Source: Pseudomonas poae
GTDB taxonomy: Bacteria; Pseudomonadota; Gammaproteobacteria; Pseudomonadales; Pseudomonadaceae
Length of the DNA stretch: 64,000 nucleotides
Assembly (NCBI GenBank): GCA_004000515.1
Contig: CP034537.1
Location: 3,052,001 to 3,116,000, forward strand
Direction: 5' to 3'
Position numbers and translations under genes: made by a program
Notes under the pieces: model-generated
What the model was told of the DNA's origin: nothing
Databases searched by the model: none
What the model saw: only the letters and a program-made list of their open reading frames with translations
Part shown: positions 10,159-17,527 of the stretch, one piece after another
How the letters are laid out: every line of letters starts with the position of its first letter
How positions within the stretch are numbered: position 1 is the stretch's first letter

Positions 10159-10775
10159 TCAGGCTGTGGCCAGGTCTCTGATCCTAAGTACGGTGGTGGT
10201 GGAGCAGTTGGCGTGCCGGGCCGTCGCGCGAATGCCCAGGCCGGCGCCGAGCAGCTCGGTCACGCGCTTGTGCAGATCAGCGTCCACTGGCCGCCCCTGG
10301 TACTTGCCGGCGGCCTTGGCCTTCTCGATGCCCTGGGCCTGCCGGTCGCGGCGCTGCTCGTAATCCTTGCGCGCGATCGCCGCCATCATTTCCACCAGCA
10401 TGGAGTTGATGGCCCCAAGCATCCGCCCGGTGAACTCGTCGCCCTTGGTGTCCTGCATTCCCTGGTGGCTGGTCGGCAGATCGAGCGCGACGATGCGCAG
10501 GCCCTTGGAGTCGATCGCGGCCTTGAGCTTTGCCAGTCCTCCACCGGGAGACGGGATAGCCGGTCGATGGATTCCACCAGCAGCACGTCACCCTTGCGCG
10601 CATCTTTCAGCAGGCGCAGCAGCTCCGGCCGGTCGGCGGTGGCGCCGCTGGCGTTCTCCAGGTACACGCTGGCGATGACCTTGTTATGGTCGCTGGCGAA
10701 CTGCTCGAGCGAGGCGCGGGCGCGGCCGGCGTCTTGCTCTTCAGTGGAGGCTCGGAGATATGCGCGGATGAACAT
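10159..10775 (-). CDS. serine recombinase / resolvase-invertase family (frame broken by a 1-nt loss)
   Basis: Small site-specific recombinase that cuts DNA through a serine. The N-terminus 'MFIRAYLRASTEEQDAGRAR' has the family's R-x-S (Ser 10, 'RAS'). 'GDVLLVESIDRLSRLP' is the conserved D-R-L-S-R block near residue 70. At 10529-10531 one A is missing on the minus strand (CAAAGC for CAAAAGC). With it restored the protein is 205 residues, continuing 'MQDTKGDEFTGRMLGAINSM' and a C-terminal helix-turn-helix ('GIRATARHANCSTTTVLRI'). It could be a resolvase or an invertase; no inverted crossover pair was found. It lies just inside attL. Confidence 0.8.
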
Positions 10776-10929
10776 GATGGGTGCCTGTATCAGTTAGGGC
10801 GTTCTACTAATACTGTTTCACTTTGGGTGTTACTTATCAAGCGAAAAGCCCGAGAAAGGCAAAATAAGCCTGTATCTGGATAGGCATACTCAAAAAGGCG
10901 GGGAGATGTGAGCAGCTTTGCGCGCATTA

Positions 10930-11028
10930 GATGTGCTCAAAACTGAGCGCATCTCGGATGGCTCAAATCTGAGCCATCGCCGGGCGGGTGGTGAAAACGC
11001 CACAGTGTGTAGGTTTCAACACACTGTG
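10930..11028. repeat. three consecutive hairpins between the recombinase and the lipoprotein gene
   Basis: GATGTGCTCA/TGAGCGCATC (10930-10953, one mismatch), GATGGCTCA/TGAGCCATC (10957-10978, perfect, 4-nt loop) and CACAGTGTGT/ACACACTGTG (11001-11028, perfect). The first two share GCTCAaaxxTGAGC. No U-tracts follow, so operators or recombination sites are more likely than terminators. The region 10776-11050 holds no gene I can support. Confidence 0.6.
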
Positions 11029-11050
11029 TTGCTTTCGACACGGTGGCAGG

Positions 11051-11482
11051 TCAAAGGGAGCTTGGGCGGATGTCCGTGCCGTTCTGGGTGCCAGAGATTC
11101 GGTACTTCTGAACCTCGCCCGCTGCCACCTCTGATGCCGTCTCCTTGACTGGCTGGCCGATCTGCATCGCGCAAAGGCCGTTGCCCTCATCATCACCAGC
11201 GATGCCGACAATATGACGGCCCGGCTTGACCTGGAATTTCACCACTTCGCCAGTGTTGATGCGTGCGACCTTTTTCCCGTCAATGAGCACGGTCGCCATA
11301 CAGCCACCCGAAGCCCAGAACCCGTTATCCCGGCTTACCACCAACGTAGCACCACCTGGAACGGCGGCCTGGTAGGCGTAAACCCGATCGGCAGGCACGC
11401 GCTTGGCCGAACCGGGCTCTACCGGTGTGCTTGAACAGCCGGCCAGCAAAACGACAGCGGCGGTGAGCAGAATCCTGTGCAT
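11051..11482 (-). CDS. putative lipoprotein, unknown function
   Basis: 143 residues with a clear lipoprotein signal: 'MHRILLTAAVVLLAGCSSTP', lipobox LAGC with the lipidated Cys 16. The mature part has 'VPGGATLVVSRDNGFWASGG' and 'FQVKPGRHIVGIAGDDEG', a pattern of beta-strands with two further cysteines (C61 and C104, which could pair). ATG 11482 has GAGGACGAAAT before it. It is the last gene of the leftward tail-gene set. In lambdoid phages, lipoproteins at the end of tail operons often block superinfection. That role here is a guess from position only. Confidence 0.7.
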   Translation of the reverse strand: MHRILLTAAVVLLAGCSSTPVEPGSAKRVPADRVYAYQAAVPGGATLVVSRDNGFWASGGCMATVLIDGKKVARINTGEVVKFQVKPGRHIVGIAGDDEGNGLCAMQIGQPVKETASEVAAGEVQKYRISGTQNGTDIRPSSL

Positions 11483-11525
11483 ATTTCGTCCTCTTGAGGT
11501 GGTGCGTGACTTTATACCAGTCTGG

Positions 11526-12111
11526 CTACATCTGGTCTTCGGCGTAAATGGCCGCGCTGATAATCGCCCCGCCTACGCGCCGCTTGCCGTAGCAGAGTGG
11601 TACCTTGTATCCCGAAGCGGTCGTGTTCTTCGCGCTGCCGAAAGCATAACCGGGCGTATTCTCTGGCGCTGAACTGGTCTTGAGGCCCTTGGCCTGAGGG
11701 CTGAGCATTTGAATCACCCCGCCCGCCGCCAGCGCCAGCCCTGGGGCGAGCGTCGCACCATTGGTAAACGGACTGGCAACGATCAGCACGATACCAACGA
11801 TGGTTTGGAGTAGCCCGGCGCGTTTGCTGCCCGTGATCACCGGCACCACCCGTATCTCCCTGGCGCCACCGAGCGCCAGCTCAGATTCGCCTACGTTCTT
11901 CCCGTTGCGGAAAACTGCGAACTCCAGGCCGATAGACCTTGCTCGCGCTATGTCGCCCAGGAAGCCGGGGTGGTTCACGTCGATTGCCCTCAATGCCTCC
12001 CCTGGTATCGCCGTGAGCCGATAGTGCATATGTGTGGCGCCTGCCGTACTTCCTTGCCAGCGAGCCACTGAGCAGAATGGTGGTCATTGGCGAATAGTCG
12101 ATCGCGGTCAT
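11526..12111 (-). CDS. tail assembly protein I-like, second copy (frame broken by a 1-nt gain)
   Basis: Related to lambda gpI, which acts in assembly of the tail tip and is not in the mature particle. The start 'MTAIDYSPMTTILLSGSLAR' (ATG 12111) follows 'GCGGAGGACCGGGT' and overlaps the stop of the upstream copy (ATGA). Near 12030-12050 the frame changes by one base. After it come 'HYRLTAIPGEALRAIDV', then 'GSKRAGLLQTIVGIVLIVAS' and a Gly/Ala-rich membrane-like segment. Restored length is 194 residues, against 192 for the neighbour. The C-terminal 100 residues are nearly the same as the first copy. The shift could be real decay or an error. Confidence 0.72.
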
Positions 12112-12686
12112 ACCCGGTCCTCCGCATATATAGCGGCGCTTATAATTGCACCACCCCACCGACGATGCCCGCAGCACAGTGGCACCGGCAGGCCGGCCGC
12201 CGTGGTGTTTTTAGCGCTCCCAAATGCGTATCCCGGAGTGTTTTCCGGGGCTGAACTGGTCTTCAAGCCTTTCGCTTGGGGGCTTAGCATTTGGATGACG
12301 CCACCGGCCGCCAAGGCTATACCCGGGGCGAGGGTGGCGCCGTTTGTGAACGGGCTCATTATGATGAGTACCGCTCCCACAATGGTCTGCAAGATTCCCG
12401 CGCGCTTACTGCCGACGATTACCGGCGCAATGATGATGTCGCCCTGGCCCTGATAGTTCAGCTCGCTCTCGCCAATGTTCTTCTTGCCTCTGAAGACGGC
12501 GAACACAAGCCCGCGCGATCGTGCATTTGAGATGAATCGCTCAAGACCTGGGATCTGCACACACAGGGCCTTCAAGGCTTCCGCCGGCGTACGCACTGCA
12601 AGGTCGTAGGATCTGCCGAACTGCCGGAGCTGACCATAGAGCTTGATCGTGGTCATCGGGGCGTTATTGAATGCTGTATCGGCCAT
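12108..12686 (-). CDS. tail assembly protein I-like, first copy
   Basis: 192 residues, start 'MADTAFNNAPMTTIKLYGQL' at 12686 with a perfect AGGAGG in 'ATAGGAGGCCCC'. The pattern 'LYGQLRQFGRSYDLAVRTPA' resembles the N-terminus of lambda gpI ('LYGDLQRFGRR...'). The C-terminal half is hydrophobic and Gly/Ala-rich ('SPFTNGATLAPGIALAAGGV') and ends 'GGAIISAAIYAEDRV'. The frame is intact. It is followed by a diverged copy of itself, an arrangement I have not seen described for this gene. Confidence 0.78.
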   Translation of the reverse strand: MADTAFNNAPMTTIKLYGQLRQFGRSYDLAVRTPAEALKALCVQIPGLERFISNARSRGLVFAVFRGKKNIGESELNYQGQGDIIIAPVIVGSKRAGILQTIVGAVLIIMSPFTNGATLAPGIALAAGGVIQMLSPQAKGLKTSSAPENTPGYAFGSAKNTTAAGLPVPLCCGHRRWGGAIISAAIYAEDRV

Positions 12687-12694
12687 GGGGCCTC

Positions 12695-13042
12695 CTATGG
12701 ATTGGTGGAAGGGGCGGGAAGCCCAAGGCGAATGGCGAGCACTGCGCGCGACATATGCGCCTGATCGATGGTCAATTGCTCCTGGCGTGGATCGTAGTTC
12801 CACACCCGGTTGTATATCGCCTCACTGGCCCGGGCGCCGCGGAATGTGCCCCTCAGCAGATCGGCCGAAACCCTGGCCTCATCCTCGGTGAAGAATGGCC
12901 CGTCCACGGTCACCTGCTGGCCGCCGCTGACGTGCTGGACCTCCCACACCGTGTATCCCGCGTCTGGCCCCTGGATCAGTTCGTAGGGTTTGAATTTCTG
13001 AGTTTTGCACGCCTCGGTGAATCGCTCTTGAAAGGCGTTCAA
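12695..13042 (-). CDS. hypothetical phage protein
   Basis: 115 residues starting 'MNAFQERFTEACKTQKFKPY' from a TTG at 13042. GAGGAACGCGAT lies just before it, and the TTGA overlaps the stop of the gp10-like gene. Mixed alpha/beta composition, no signal or membrane segment. Tight coupling with the gp10-like gene upstream and the tail gene 8 nt downstream argues for a structural or assembly role, for example a head-tail or tail-completion protein. I do not recognise the family. Confidence 0.62.
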   Translation of the reverse strand: MNAFQERFTEACKTQKFKPYELIQGPDAGYTVWEVQHVSGGQQVTVDGPFFTEDEARVSADLLRGTFRGARASEAIYNRVWNYDPRQEQLTIDQAHMSRAVLAIRLGLPAPSTNP

Positions 13043-13635
13043 ATCGCGTTCCTCCGCGCTGCGTCTTCGACGATCTGCTGGAAGCTGGCCAGGGTGACCC
13101 TAACCATTCCATGCGGTGATTGTTTGGAGTGTCCGTACTCAAGGGGAATCGCATACGGGAGGTTGTTGACAATGTAGGCGACCTGCCCGACTGTCATTGC
13201 ATTTGCACGACTTACCAACTCTTCCAGGGCAGCGCTTCCAGTTGGATCTATACGCTCCATGACTTCAGTCGAAGGAGCATCCAAGGAAAACTGCCAATTC
13301 CCTCTGAATCTACCGCCGACGTAGCCTTCGGGCGCCTTGATGTCCATGCCGTCGTTGAGCTTGCGGCCTTTCTTGAGCCTTCCGGCCTTCGTGAGGTTGG
13401 CCGGATCACTGCGCAGTGCGCTGTTGTGATCGTCGACGGCTTTGTTGTATTGGGTCGCAACGGCGTTCTGTGCCCATATTTCAGGGTTACCTACTGGCGA
13501 CATCTTGATCACTCGATTTCCAATCTCGATGACAACATCTCGCACCGTTGCATCAATGGCTTCCTTGGCCTGCTCGGCAAACTCTCTAATCTGCGCTGCA
13601 AAGCCGCCCTGCATTCCTGAGTATTTCGATGTCAT
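13039..13635 (-). CDS. HK97 gp10-like head-tail / minor structural protein
   Basis: 198 residues from ATG 13635 (AAAGGAACACTT upstream; an in-frame ATG at 13650 is possible). Features like gp10-type tail-completion proteins: an N-terminal helix 'FAEQAKEAIDATVRDVVIEI', 'VIKMSPVGNPEIW', then 'GGRFRGNWQFSLDAPSTEV' and a closing 'NNLPYAIPLEYGHSKQSPHG' with 'MVRVTLASFQQIVEDAARR'. The strings SPVdtG-like, G-x-x-R-x-N-W and Y-x-x-x-x-E-Y-G-x-S are the usual landmarks. It probably acts at the tail terminus. Confidence 0.78.
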   Translation of the reverse strand: MTSKYSGMQGGFAAQIREFAEQAKEAIDATVRDVVIEIGNRVIKMSPVGNPEIWAQNAVATQYNKAVDDHNSALRSDPANLTKAGRLKKGRKLNDGMDIKAPEGYVGGRFRGNWQFSLDAPSTEVMERIDPTGSAALEELVSRANAMTVGQVAYIVNNLPYAIPLEYGHSKQSPHGMVRVTLASFQQIVEDAARRNAI

Positions 13636-13646
13636 AAGTGTTCCTT

Positions 13647-13883
13647 TCATTCAAGCCGGCCAAGACGTGGCCTGTGCGGTTGACTGGCGCCATCGAGCAG
13701 TGACAGGAGCTCAGCCGTGTCCAAGCTGGCCGCCTCAAGCTCTTCCTGCGTCATGTGCGTTTCCGGCCCCCATGCGTTTGCCTCGCATTCGTCCATGACT
13801 TTCCCGATCGCGTTTGCGATAGGGTCGCCGTGGAGGCCCTCAAGCTGTTTGCGAATTTTGCGGAGCTGTTCGCGCCAGCTCAT
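13647..13883 (-). CDS. hypothetical small phage protein
   Basis: 78 residues, 'MSWREQLRKIRKQLEGLHGD', largely helical and acidic in the second half. ATG 13883 has AAGGA upstream and overlaps the stop of the previous gene by 4 nt (ATGA). Its stop lies 11 nt before the gp10-like gene. No recognised domain. Confidence 0.6.
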   Translation of the reverse strand: MSWREQLRKIRKQLEGLHGDPIANAIGKVMDECEANAWGPETHMTQEELEAASLDTAELLSLLDGASQPHRPRLGRLE

Positions 13884-14323
13884 CGCTGCATTCCTTCCAT
13901 CTGCTGGCGTAGGTCCTCAATGGCCCGCTGCAGCTCTGCTACCTCGATCACTCGCGCGACGGCGCCCAGGCCCTCAATGAGAGAGCGGCCTTGGTCGGGA
14001 GGAAGGTTGCCTGCCGCCACTGCGCGCAAGATCGACTTGGCGGCGCTGGGCAGGTCGGTGTCGTCAAGGTCGAAGCTGACCACCTCGGCGGTGGCCTTCA
14101 CTGGCGGTACCAGTCGCTCAAGGATCAGGCGGCAAGCCTGCATATCGCCCTTCTTGGCGGCTGCCAGGATCTTTTGGTTACCGCTTCGGCACCCGCCGCG
14201 AGTTTCTCCCGGATGGCCTGGGTTTGGCCTGAGCGCCCCCAGGGTTGCCGGAATGGCCGGGAGCGAATCGCCCCCGGAAACTCGGCCCGGCGCCGCCTCT
14301 GCTGGTGGCAACGGCTTGGCCAA
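13880..14323 (-). CDS. DUF5681-like phage protein (small-terminase-like N-terminus), N-terminal third mis-framed
   Basis: As written: 147 residues from TTG 14323. Read in the other two frames, the N-terminal part gives 'FRGRFAPGHSGNPGG' then 'GRSGQTQAIREKLAAGAEAV', joining the written frame at 'KILAAAKKGDMQACRLILER'. The SGNPGGR landmark is the DUF5681 signature common near phage packaging genes. Three single-base losses in homopolymers (TTT about 14265, GGGGG about 14238, AAAA about 14171) explain all three frames and cancel out. The C-terminal part ('IEVAELQRAIEDLRQQMEGM') is a helix, probably coiled coil. Confidence 0.65.
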   Translation of the reverse strand: MAKPLPPAEAAPGRVSGGDSLPAIPATLGALRPNPGHPGETRGGCRSGNQKILAAAKKGDMQACRLILERLVPPVKATAEVVSFDLDDTDLPSAAKSILRAVAAGNLPPDQGRSLIEGLGAVARVIEVAELQRAIEDLRQQMEGMQR

Positions 14324-14326
14324 TGC

Positions 14327-15112
14327 TTAAGCCCCTTCGCCTTGGATTTGCTTCTTGAGCGCCTCGTCGGCCTCTTCCTCTTCTTGCTTGACCCGCTCCA
14401 GGCGCTCCTGGATGCGCTCAATGGTGGATTCTGCCGGACCTTGCACCAGCTCTTTTGCAGCCTCGCCGGCCGCGTCAACACGCTCGTCGAGACTGATGCC
14501 CGCGTCGGCACCGATCAGGCCGAAGGCTGTCCGAAGCGCGTCCTGTGCGGCGTCTGCCGCTTCGGTCAGGTCGGCGATCTCTTGCGCTTCCCGAGGATTC
14601 GCGCGCACCAGGGCCTCCTTGGTGATTCGGGCATACCACTCGCTGCTGACACCGCTAAGCTCGCGAGGGAGGCGAAGTGCGGCGTCAACGTAGGCTTTGT
14701 CAGTGCCCGCCAGAAGCGTTGCGTTGCGCTCTGCTGGCTTCATGGCGCGCAACTGGGAAGCAAGGGCCAGGTCGATCTGGACGGCGATAGGGTCGTTATC
14801 CCGATACGGTTTAACAGCGGTCACCTTGTCGGCGCGCTCCTTCACCTTTTCTTTGTATTTTTCAAAATCACGCTGCAGTTGGCCCAGGAAGTAAAGCCGA
14901 TCTTTCGCGGTTGCGCGGATGTCTTCCTGTTTCGCACTATCCGAGCGGCGGGCGTCATTGATGATGCCCATTGCCGCGATCTGCAGGCCCTCGACGTGAT
15001 TCCGAGCCTCGCGGGCGACGGCGTAGAGGTCTGCAAACGGACCGGTTTCGGGGAATTTCCACATCCCTACCAGGCGGCTTTTACCGCCAGATTCAGCGCG
15101 TAGTGTTTTCAT
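14327..15112 (-). CDS. hypothetical phage protein with coiled-coil C-terminus
   Basis: 261 residues from ATG 15112 ('MKTLRAESGGKSRLVGMWKF'); a TTG at 15130 is the alternative start. Mostly helical and charged. The last 50 residues ('ESTIERIQERLERVKQEEEE') are strongly coiled-coil. No membrane or signal segment. It is the largest protein of the leftward set and lies 3 nt before the DUF5681-like gene. A scaffold or structural role is conceivable, but nothing in the sequence proves one. Confidence 0.62.
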   Translation of the reverse strand: MKTLRAESGGKSRLVGMWKFPETGPFADLYAVAREARNHVEGLQIAAMGIINDARRSDSAKQEDIRATAKDRLYFLGQLQRDFEKYKEKVKERADKVTAVKPYRDNDPIAVQIDLALASQLRAMKPAERNATLLAGTDKAYVDAALRLPRELSGVSSEWYARITKEALVRANPREAQEIADLTEAADAAQDALRTAFGLIGADAGISLDERVDAAGEAAKELVQGPAESTIERIQERLERVKQEEEEADEALKKQIQGEGA

Positions 15113-15141
15113 CTGAGTTCGTTTCTCCAATTTTGTGAGGG

Positions 15142-15327
15142 TCAGTCCCAGCGCTTCGGCGCAAGGTCTTTAACGTCTACGTCCGCCAGGTCAATTACGC
15201 GGAAGTCGACGTAGCCATTACGGCCATGGATGCGATACCCACCTGTAGGGACGGGATCAATGCTGATGCCGAGAGACTGGGCACGCCGGCGGACGATTTG
15301 GCGGATCTCTTCGACGCTACTTTTCAT
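15142..15327 (-). CDS. hypothetical small protein
   Basis: 61 residues, 'MKSSVEEIRQIVRRRAQSLG ... YRIHGRNGYVDFRV'. A helix followed by short beta-strands. Ends 'DLAPKRWD', 30 nt before the next gene. Unknown function. Confidence 0.55.
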   Translation of the reverse strand: MKSSVEEIRQIVRRRAQSLGISIDPVPTGGYRIHGRNGYVDFRVIDLADVDVKDLAPKRWD

Positions 15328-15341
15328 TTGGTCTGGTTCCG

Positions 15342-15521
15342 CTATGCCGAAAGGGTGTCTGTGGTGGCGATCAGCGGGCGGTTTTCAACGAGCGCGATCA
15401 GAAGGGCGCTTGCCTGGACGCTGCCTTGGTCCGCTGCTGTGCGCAGGCGCCCCCAAGCGGCTTTAACTTCGGCGCGGGTTGGTTTGGCCTGGTGGCCGCG
15501 GGGCTTGGTGGTAGTCGACAT
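15342..15521 (-). CDS. hypothetical small basic protein
   Basis: 59 residues from ATG 15521 ('MSTTTKPRGHQAKPTRAEVK'), preceded by 'CGAGGACAGATC', a good ribosome site; longer in-frame starts lack one. Basic N-terminus and a hydrophobic helix 'QASALLIALVE'. It is the first gene of the leftward set that ends at the serine recombinase. Confidence 0.58.
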   Translation of the reverse strand: MSTTTKPRGHQAKPTRAEVKAAWGRLRTAADQGSVQASALLIALVENRPLIATTDTLSA

Positions 15522-15797
15522 GATCTGTCCTCGATGAGCTGCTGGAAGCCTTACGGGAACCAAATTACGTCTGATCTGAACATATATCCAGTGCTTTTAG
15601 GGTGCACCTCAGGTGCTACACGGAACGGGACTGTATGGGACTGAAATAGTTGGTTTGCAGCGGGTGTAGAAGGGAATTTTTGTTGCAGTAAGTCGATGTT
15701 ATGCAAAGTGATACACGGCCGGATTTTCGGCTCAGTCCGGCCTCAGGTTGAGGATGGAGCGGGAGGGCTGACCTACCGTTTTGGGATGTCAGGTTTC

Positions 15798-15833
15798 CGC
15801 GCCACGTTTTGCGAGATATGAAAACGTGGCGCG
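15798..15833. repeat. 13-bp perfect inverted repeat
   Basis: CGCGCCACGTTTT and AAAACGTGGCGCG with a 10-nt spacer, followed by GTTTT. It could be a terminator or an operator. Confidence 0.7.
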
Positions 15834-15890
15834 GTTTTGATGCGTCCAGTTTTGGACGGATCTCGGTATTCGCTGATCGGGCGTCGATCA

Positions 15891-15920
15891 GTCGTCGAGT
15901 GGTCGTCGAGTGGTCGTCGA
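15891..15920 (+). repeat. tandem GTCGTCGAGTG repeats
   Basis: Two exact 11-mers GTCGTCGAGTG in tandem, followed by GTCGTCGA of a third unit. The period equals about one helical turn, as in iterons or clustered operators. Confidence 0.65.
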
Positions 15921-16114
15921 TATGTTTCCCACCAGTGGTGGAATACCTGCTCCGACCTGCTGTCAGGCATCTAGCCGCGTTAGGTAACGGCAAAGTAACG
16001 TTAGAAGCGTTACCGGCCAGCCAGACCCTACGGTCCGATTCGGCTCATATGGTCTGTCTCGCAACGCCCGGGCTGAGTACCGAGAAAATCTGAACCACTC
16101 CCGATCTGCCAGAT

Positions 16115-16146
16115 AGACCAAACCGTCTCAGTGAGACCAAACCGTC
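16115..16146 (+). repeat. direct repeat AGACCAAACCGTC
   Basis: Two exact 13-mers, 19 nt apart start to start, about 100 nt before the gene at 16247. Candidate regulator sites. Confidence 0.6.
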
Positions 16147-16246
16147 ACACAGCACGATAATTCCCTGCCTCTTCGCTTGTACGCAGAGTTTTCACCTGGC
16201 ATCGCGTCGAGATACCCTGAGAAGTCAGGACATCTCAGGAGCCCCT

Positions 16247-16450
16247 ATGTCAGTCATCGATTGCGATTACCTGCCCGACCCATCCAAGACCACATTCCCG
16301 CCCGAACTGGCGCTGCTGATCGTGCGCAAGGCTGCATCCATGGCCGAGGCTTTCGAACAGCAGGCCCTGGACCAGTTGACCAAGGACGCAATCTCAGCGA
16401 TATCCGCCGGCGCCGATCCGCGCCAGGTCATCCGGCAGATGCGGTTGTAA
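16247..16450 (+). CDS. hypothetical small protein
   Basis: 67 residues, 'MSVIDCDYLPDPSKTTFPPE ... ADPRQVIRQMRL'. ATG 16247 has CAGGAG about 6 nt upstream. Acidic, helical ('LALLIVRKAASMAEAFEQQA'), with no domain I recognise. First gene of the rightward small-gene set. Confidence 0.58.
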   Translation: MSVIDCDYLPDPSKTTFPPELALLIVRKAASMAEAFEQQALDQLTKDAISAISAGADPRQVIRQMRL

Positions 16451-16626
16451 CTTCCTCCGGTGCAGGGGAGTTGAGGTATTCCACCGGCGGTGGTGGACCA
16501 AATCCTTTACGACCTTCTCGCGAAACTACCGAGAAATCCTCGGTAGTTGCCACGCAATCCCGTGTTATCTCGGCCGTGCAGATCCCTCAGATTGGGGGCT
16601 GCAATTATTTTGCATCCTTCTGTTGC

Positions 16627-16672
16627 GTTAGTACTAACACTGTGCAAATATCCTATCCACGTTAGTACAAAC
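16627..16672 (+). promoter_or_regulatory. paired operator-like palindromes before the gene at 16683
   Basis: GTTAGTACTAAC (16627-16638, perfect palindrome) and GTTAGTACAAAC (16661-16672, one arm imperfect), 34 nt apart. The DNA between them is AT-rich and fits a promoter. The second copy is 10 nt before the ATG, where bound protein would also cover the ribosome site region. Confidence 0.62.
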
Positions 16673-16682
16673 GAGGTGCCAG

Positions 16683-16909
16683 ATGACCGAAGACAAAAGC
16701 CGACACCCAAGACCAGCAATGAGCGCCAGAGAGATCTAAAGGCGCGCAGGATCGCCGAAGGGTACAAGCACACCACCGTGTGGATTCACGAAGAGACGGC
16801 AAAGGAAGGGATCAGGGCAGCACGGGCAGGAAAGCCACTTGAGCCGATGGAGTCGAAAGACCCCTTGAGCTGGGCGGCGGGCTGGATCAGCGAGAAGGGC
16901 AAGCAGTAA
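16683..16909 (+). CDS. small basic DNA-associated protein (frame broken by a 1-nt loss)
   Basis: ATG 16683 follows GAGGTGCCAG. After 'MTEDK' the frame is lost: AAAA at 16697-16700 where AAAAA restores 'KPTPKTSNERQRDLKARRIA' and then 'YKHTTVWIHEETAKEGIRAA', 75 residues in all. The pattern of a strand ('HTTVWIHEET') followed by helices, in a small basic protein, resembles ribbon-helix-helix regulators. It could bind the palindromes just upstream. That is an inference from position. Confidence 0.62.
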
Positions 16910-17030
16910 TCGGCTGAAACCTTAGCCGATTGAATCGATGATCCAGATTTGGGTCATCTCAGAAGAGGTGCCAACCCGGTGTGCAACCACCGGGCCGGCT
17001 ATCACACGACGAAACTTAGAGGTACACGTC

Positions 17031-17267
17031 ATGCAACCATACCAAAATACCAGTAACGCTCTGATCATCCAAGGAAAGCCTGAGGGCCAGACCTCACGCG
17101 AACAGCTGTTTCGCGACCTGATGGGTCTTGCCGTTCAACTGGAAAGCATCCTGGTGGATGAAGTTGTTCCAATGATGCAGGCCGCCGGCCACCCCCTTGC
17201 AGGCCGGGTGCACTCCCTGCGTTCAGAAATCAAGCTGCGCGCGCTGTTGCTTGGAGGTGCCGTATGA
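17031..17267 (+). CDS. unknown protein, first gene of a coupled trio
   Basis: 78 residues, 'MQPYQNTSNALIIQGKPEGQ', then helices 'REQLFRDLMGLAVQLESILV'. ATG 17031 has TTAGAGG 8 nt upstream; longer in-frame starts lack a site. Its stop overlaps the next start (ATGA). Hairpins AATCGGCT/AGCCGATT (16908-16931) and a CCCGGTG/CACCGGG pair lie in the leader. Function unknown. Confidence 0.6.
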   Translation: MQPYQNTSNALIIQGKPEGQTSREQLFRDLMGLAVQLESILVDEVVPMMQAAGHPLAGRVHSLRSEIKLRALLLGGAV

Positions 17268-17527
17268 GCGCCCAGGCCCGCACCATCCAAGAAGTCGCCC
17301 ATGACGCGCTTGAGGATCTCGAAAGCGCCCAGATCGTCCTGCGCAAGCTTGAGGCAGTGCTCTATGCCGCACTGGCTGCCGAGGGCACCAGTCAGCACGT
17401 CCGCAACCTGGTAGACGTCGCTTGGAACTTGGCCGCTGACGGCGCCGACACCGCCGACTGCAATCGCGAGGAAATTGCCGCTGCCCTGTCCGCGCGTGTT
17501 GCGCTGGGCGCCGGGGGTGACCAATGA
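17264..17527 (+). CDS. unknown protein, second gene of the trio
   Basis: 87 residues, strongly helical and acidic ('DALEDLESAQIVLRKLEAVL', 'NLAADGADTADCNREEIAAA'). Translationally coupled on both sides by 4-nt ATGA overlaps. Looks like small helical phage accessory proteins. No defined family. Confidence 0.6.
   Translation: MSAQARTIQEVAHDALEDLESAQIVLRKLEAVLYAALAAEGTSQHVRNLVDVAWNLAADGADTADCNREEIAAALSARVALGAGGDQ

Larger units (their letters stand above)
15522..16246. other. 725-nt non-coding control region of the element
   Basis: No gene I can support. It separates leftward structural-type genes from rightward small genes, so it probably holds divergent promoters. It contains a 13-bp perfect inverted repeat (15798-15833), 11-bp tandem repeats (15891-15920) and a 13-bp direct repeat (16115-16146), listed separately. 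Confidence 0.6.

Noticed and set aside
15891..15920. Short tandem repeats considered as a CRISPR array
   Set aside because: Units are 11 bp with no unique spacers; no cas gene is nearby.
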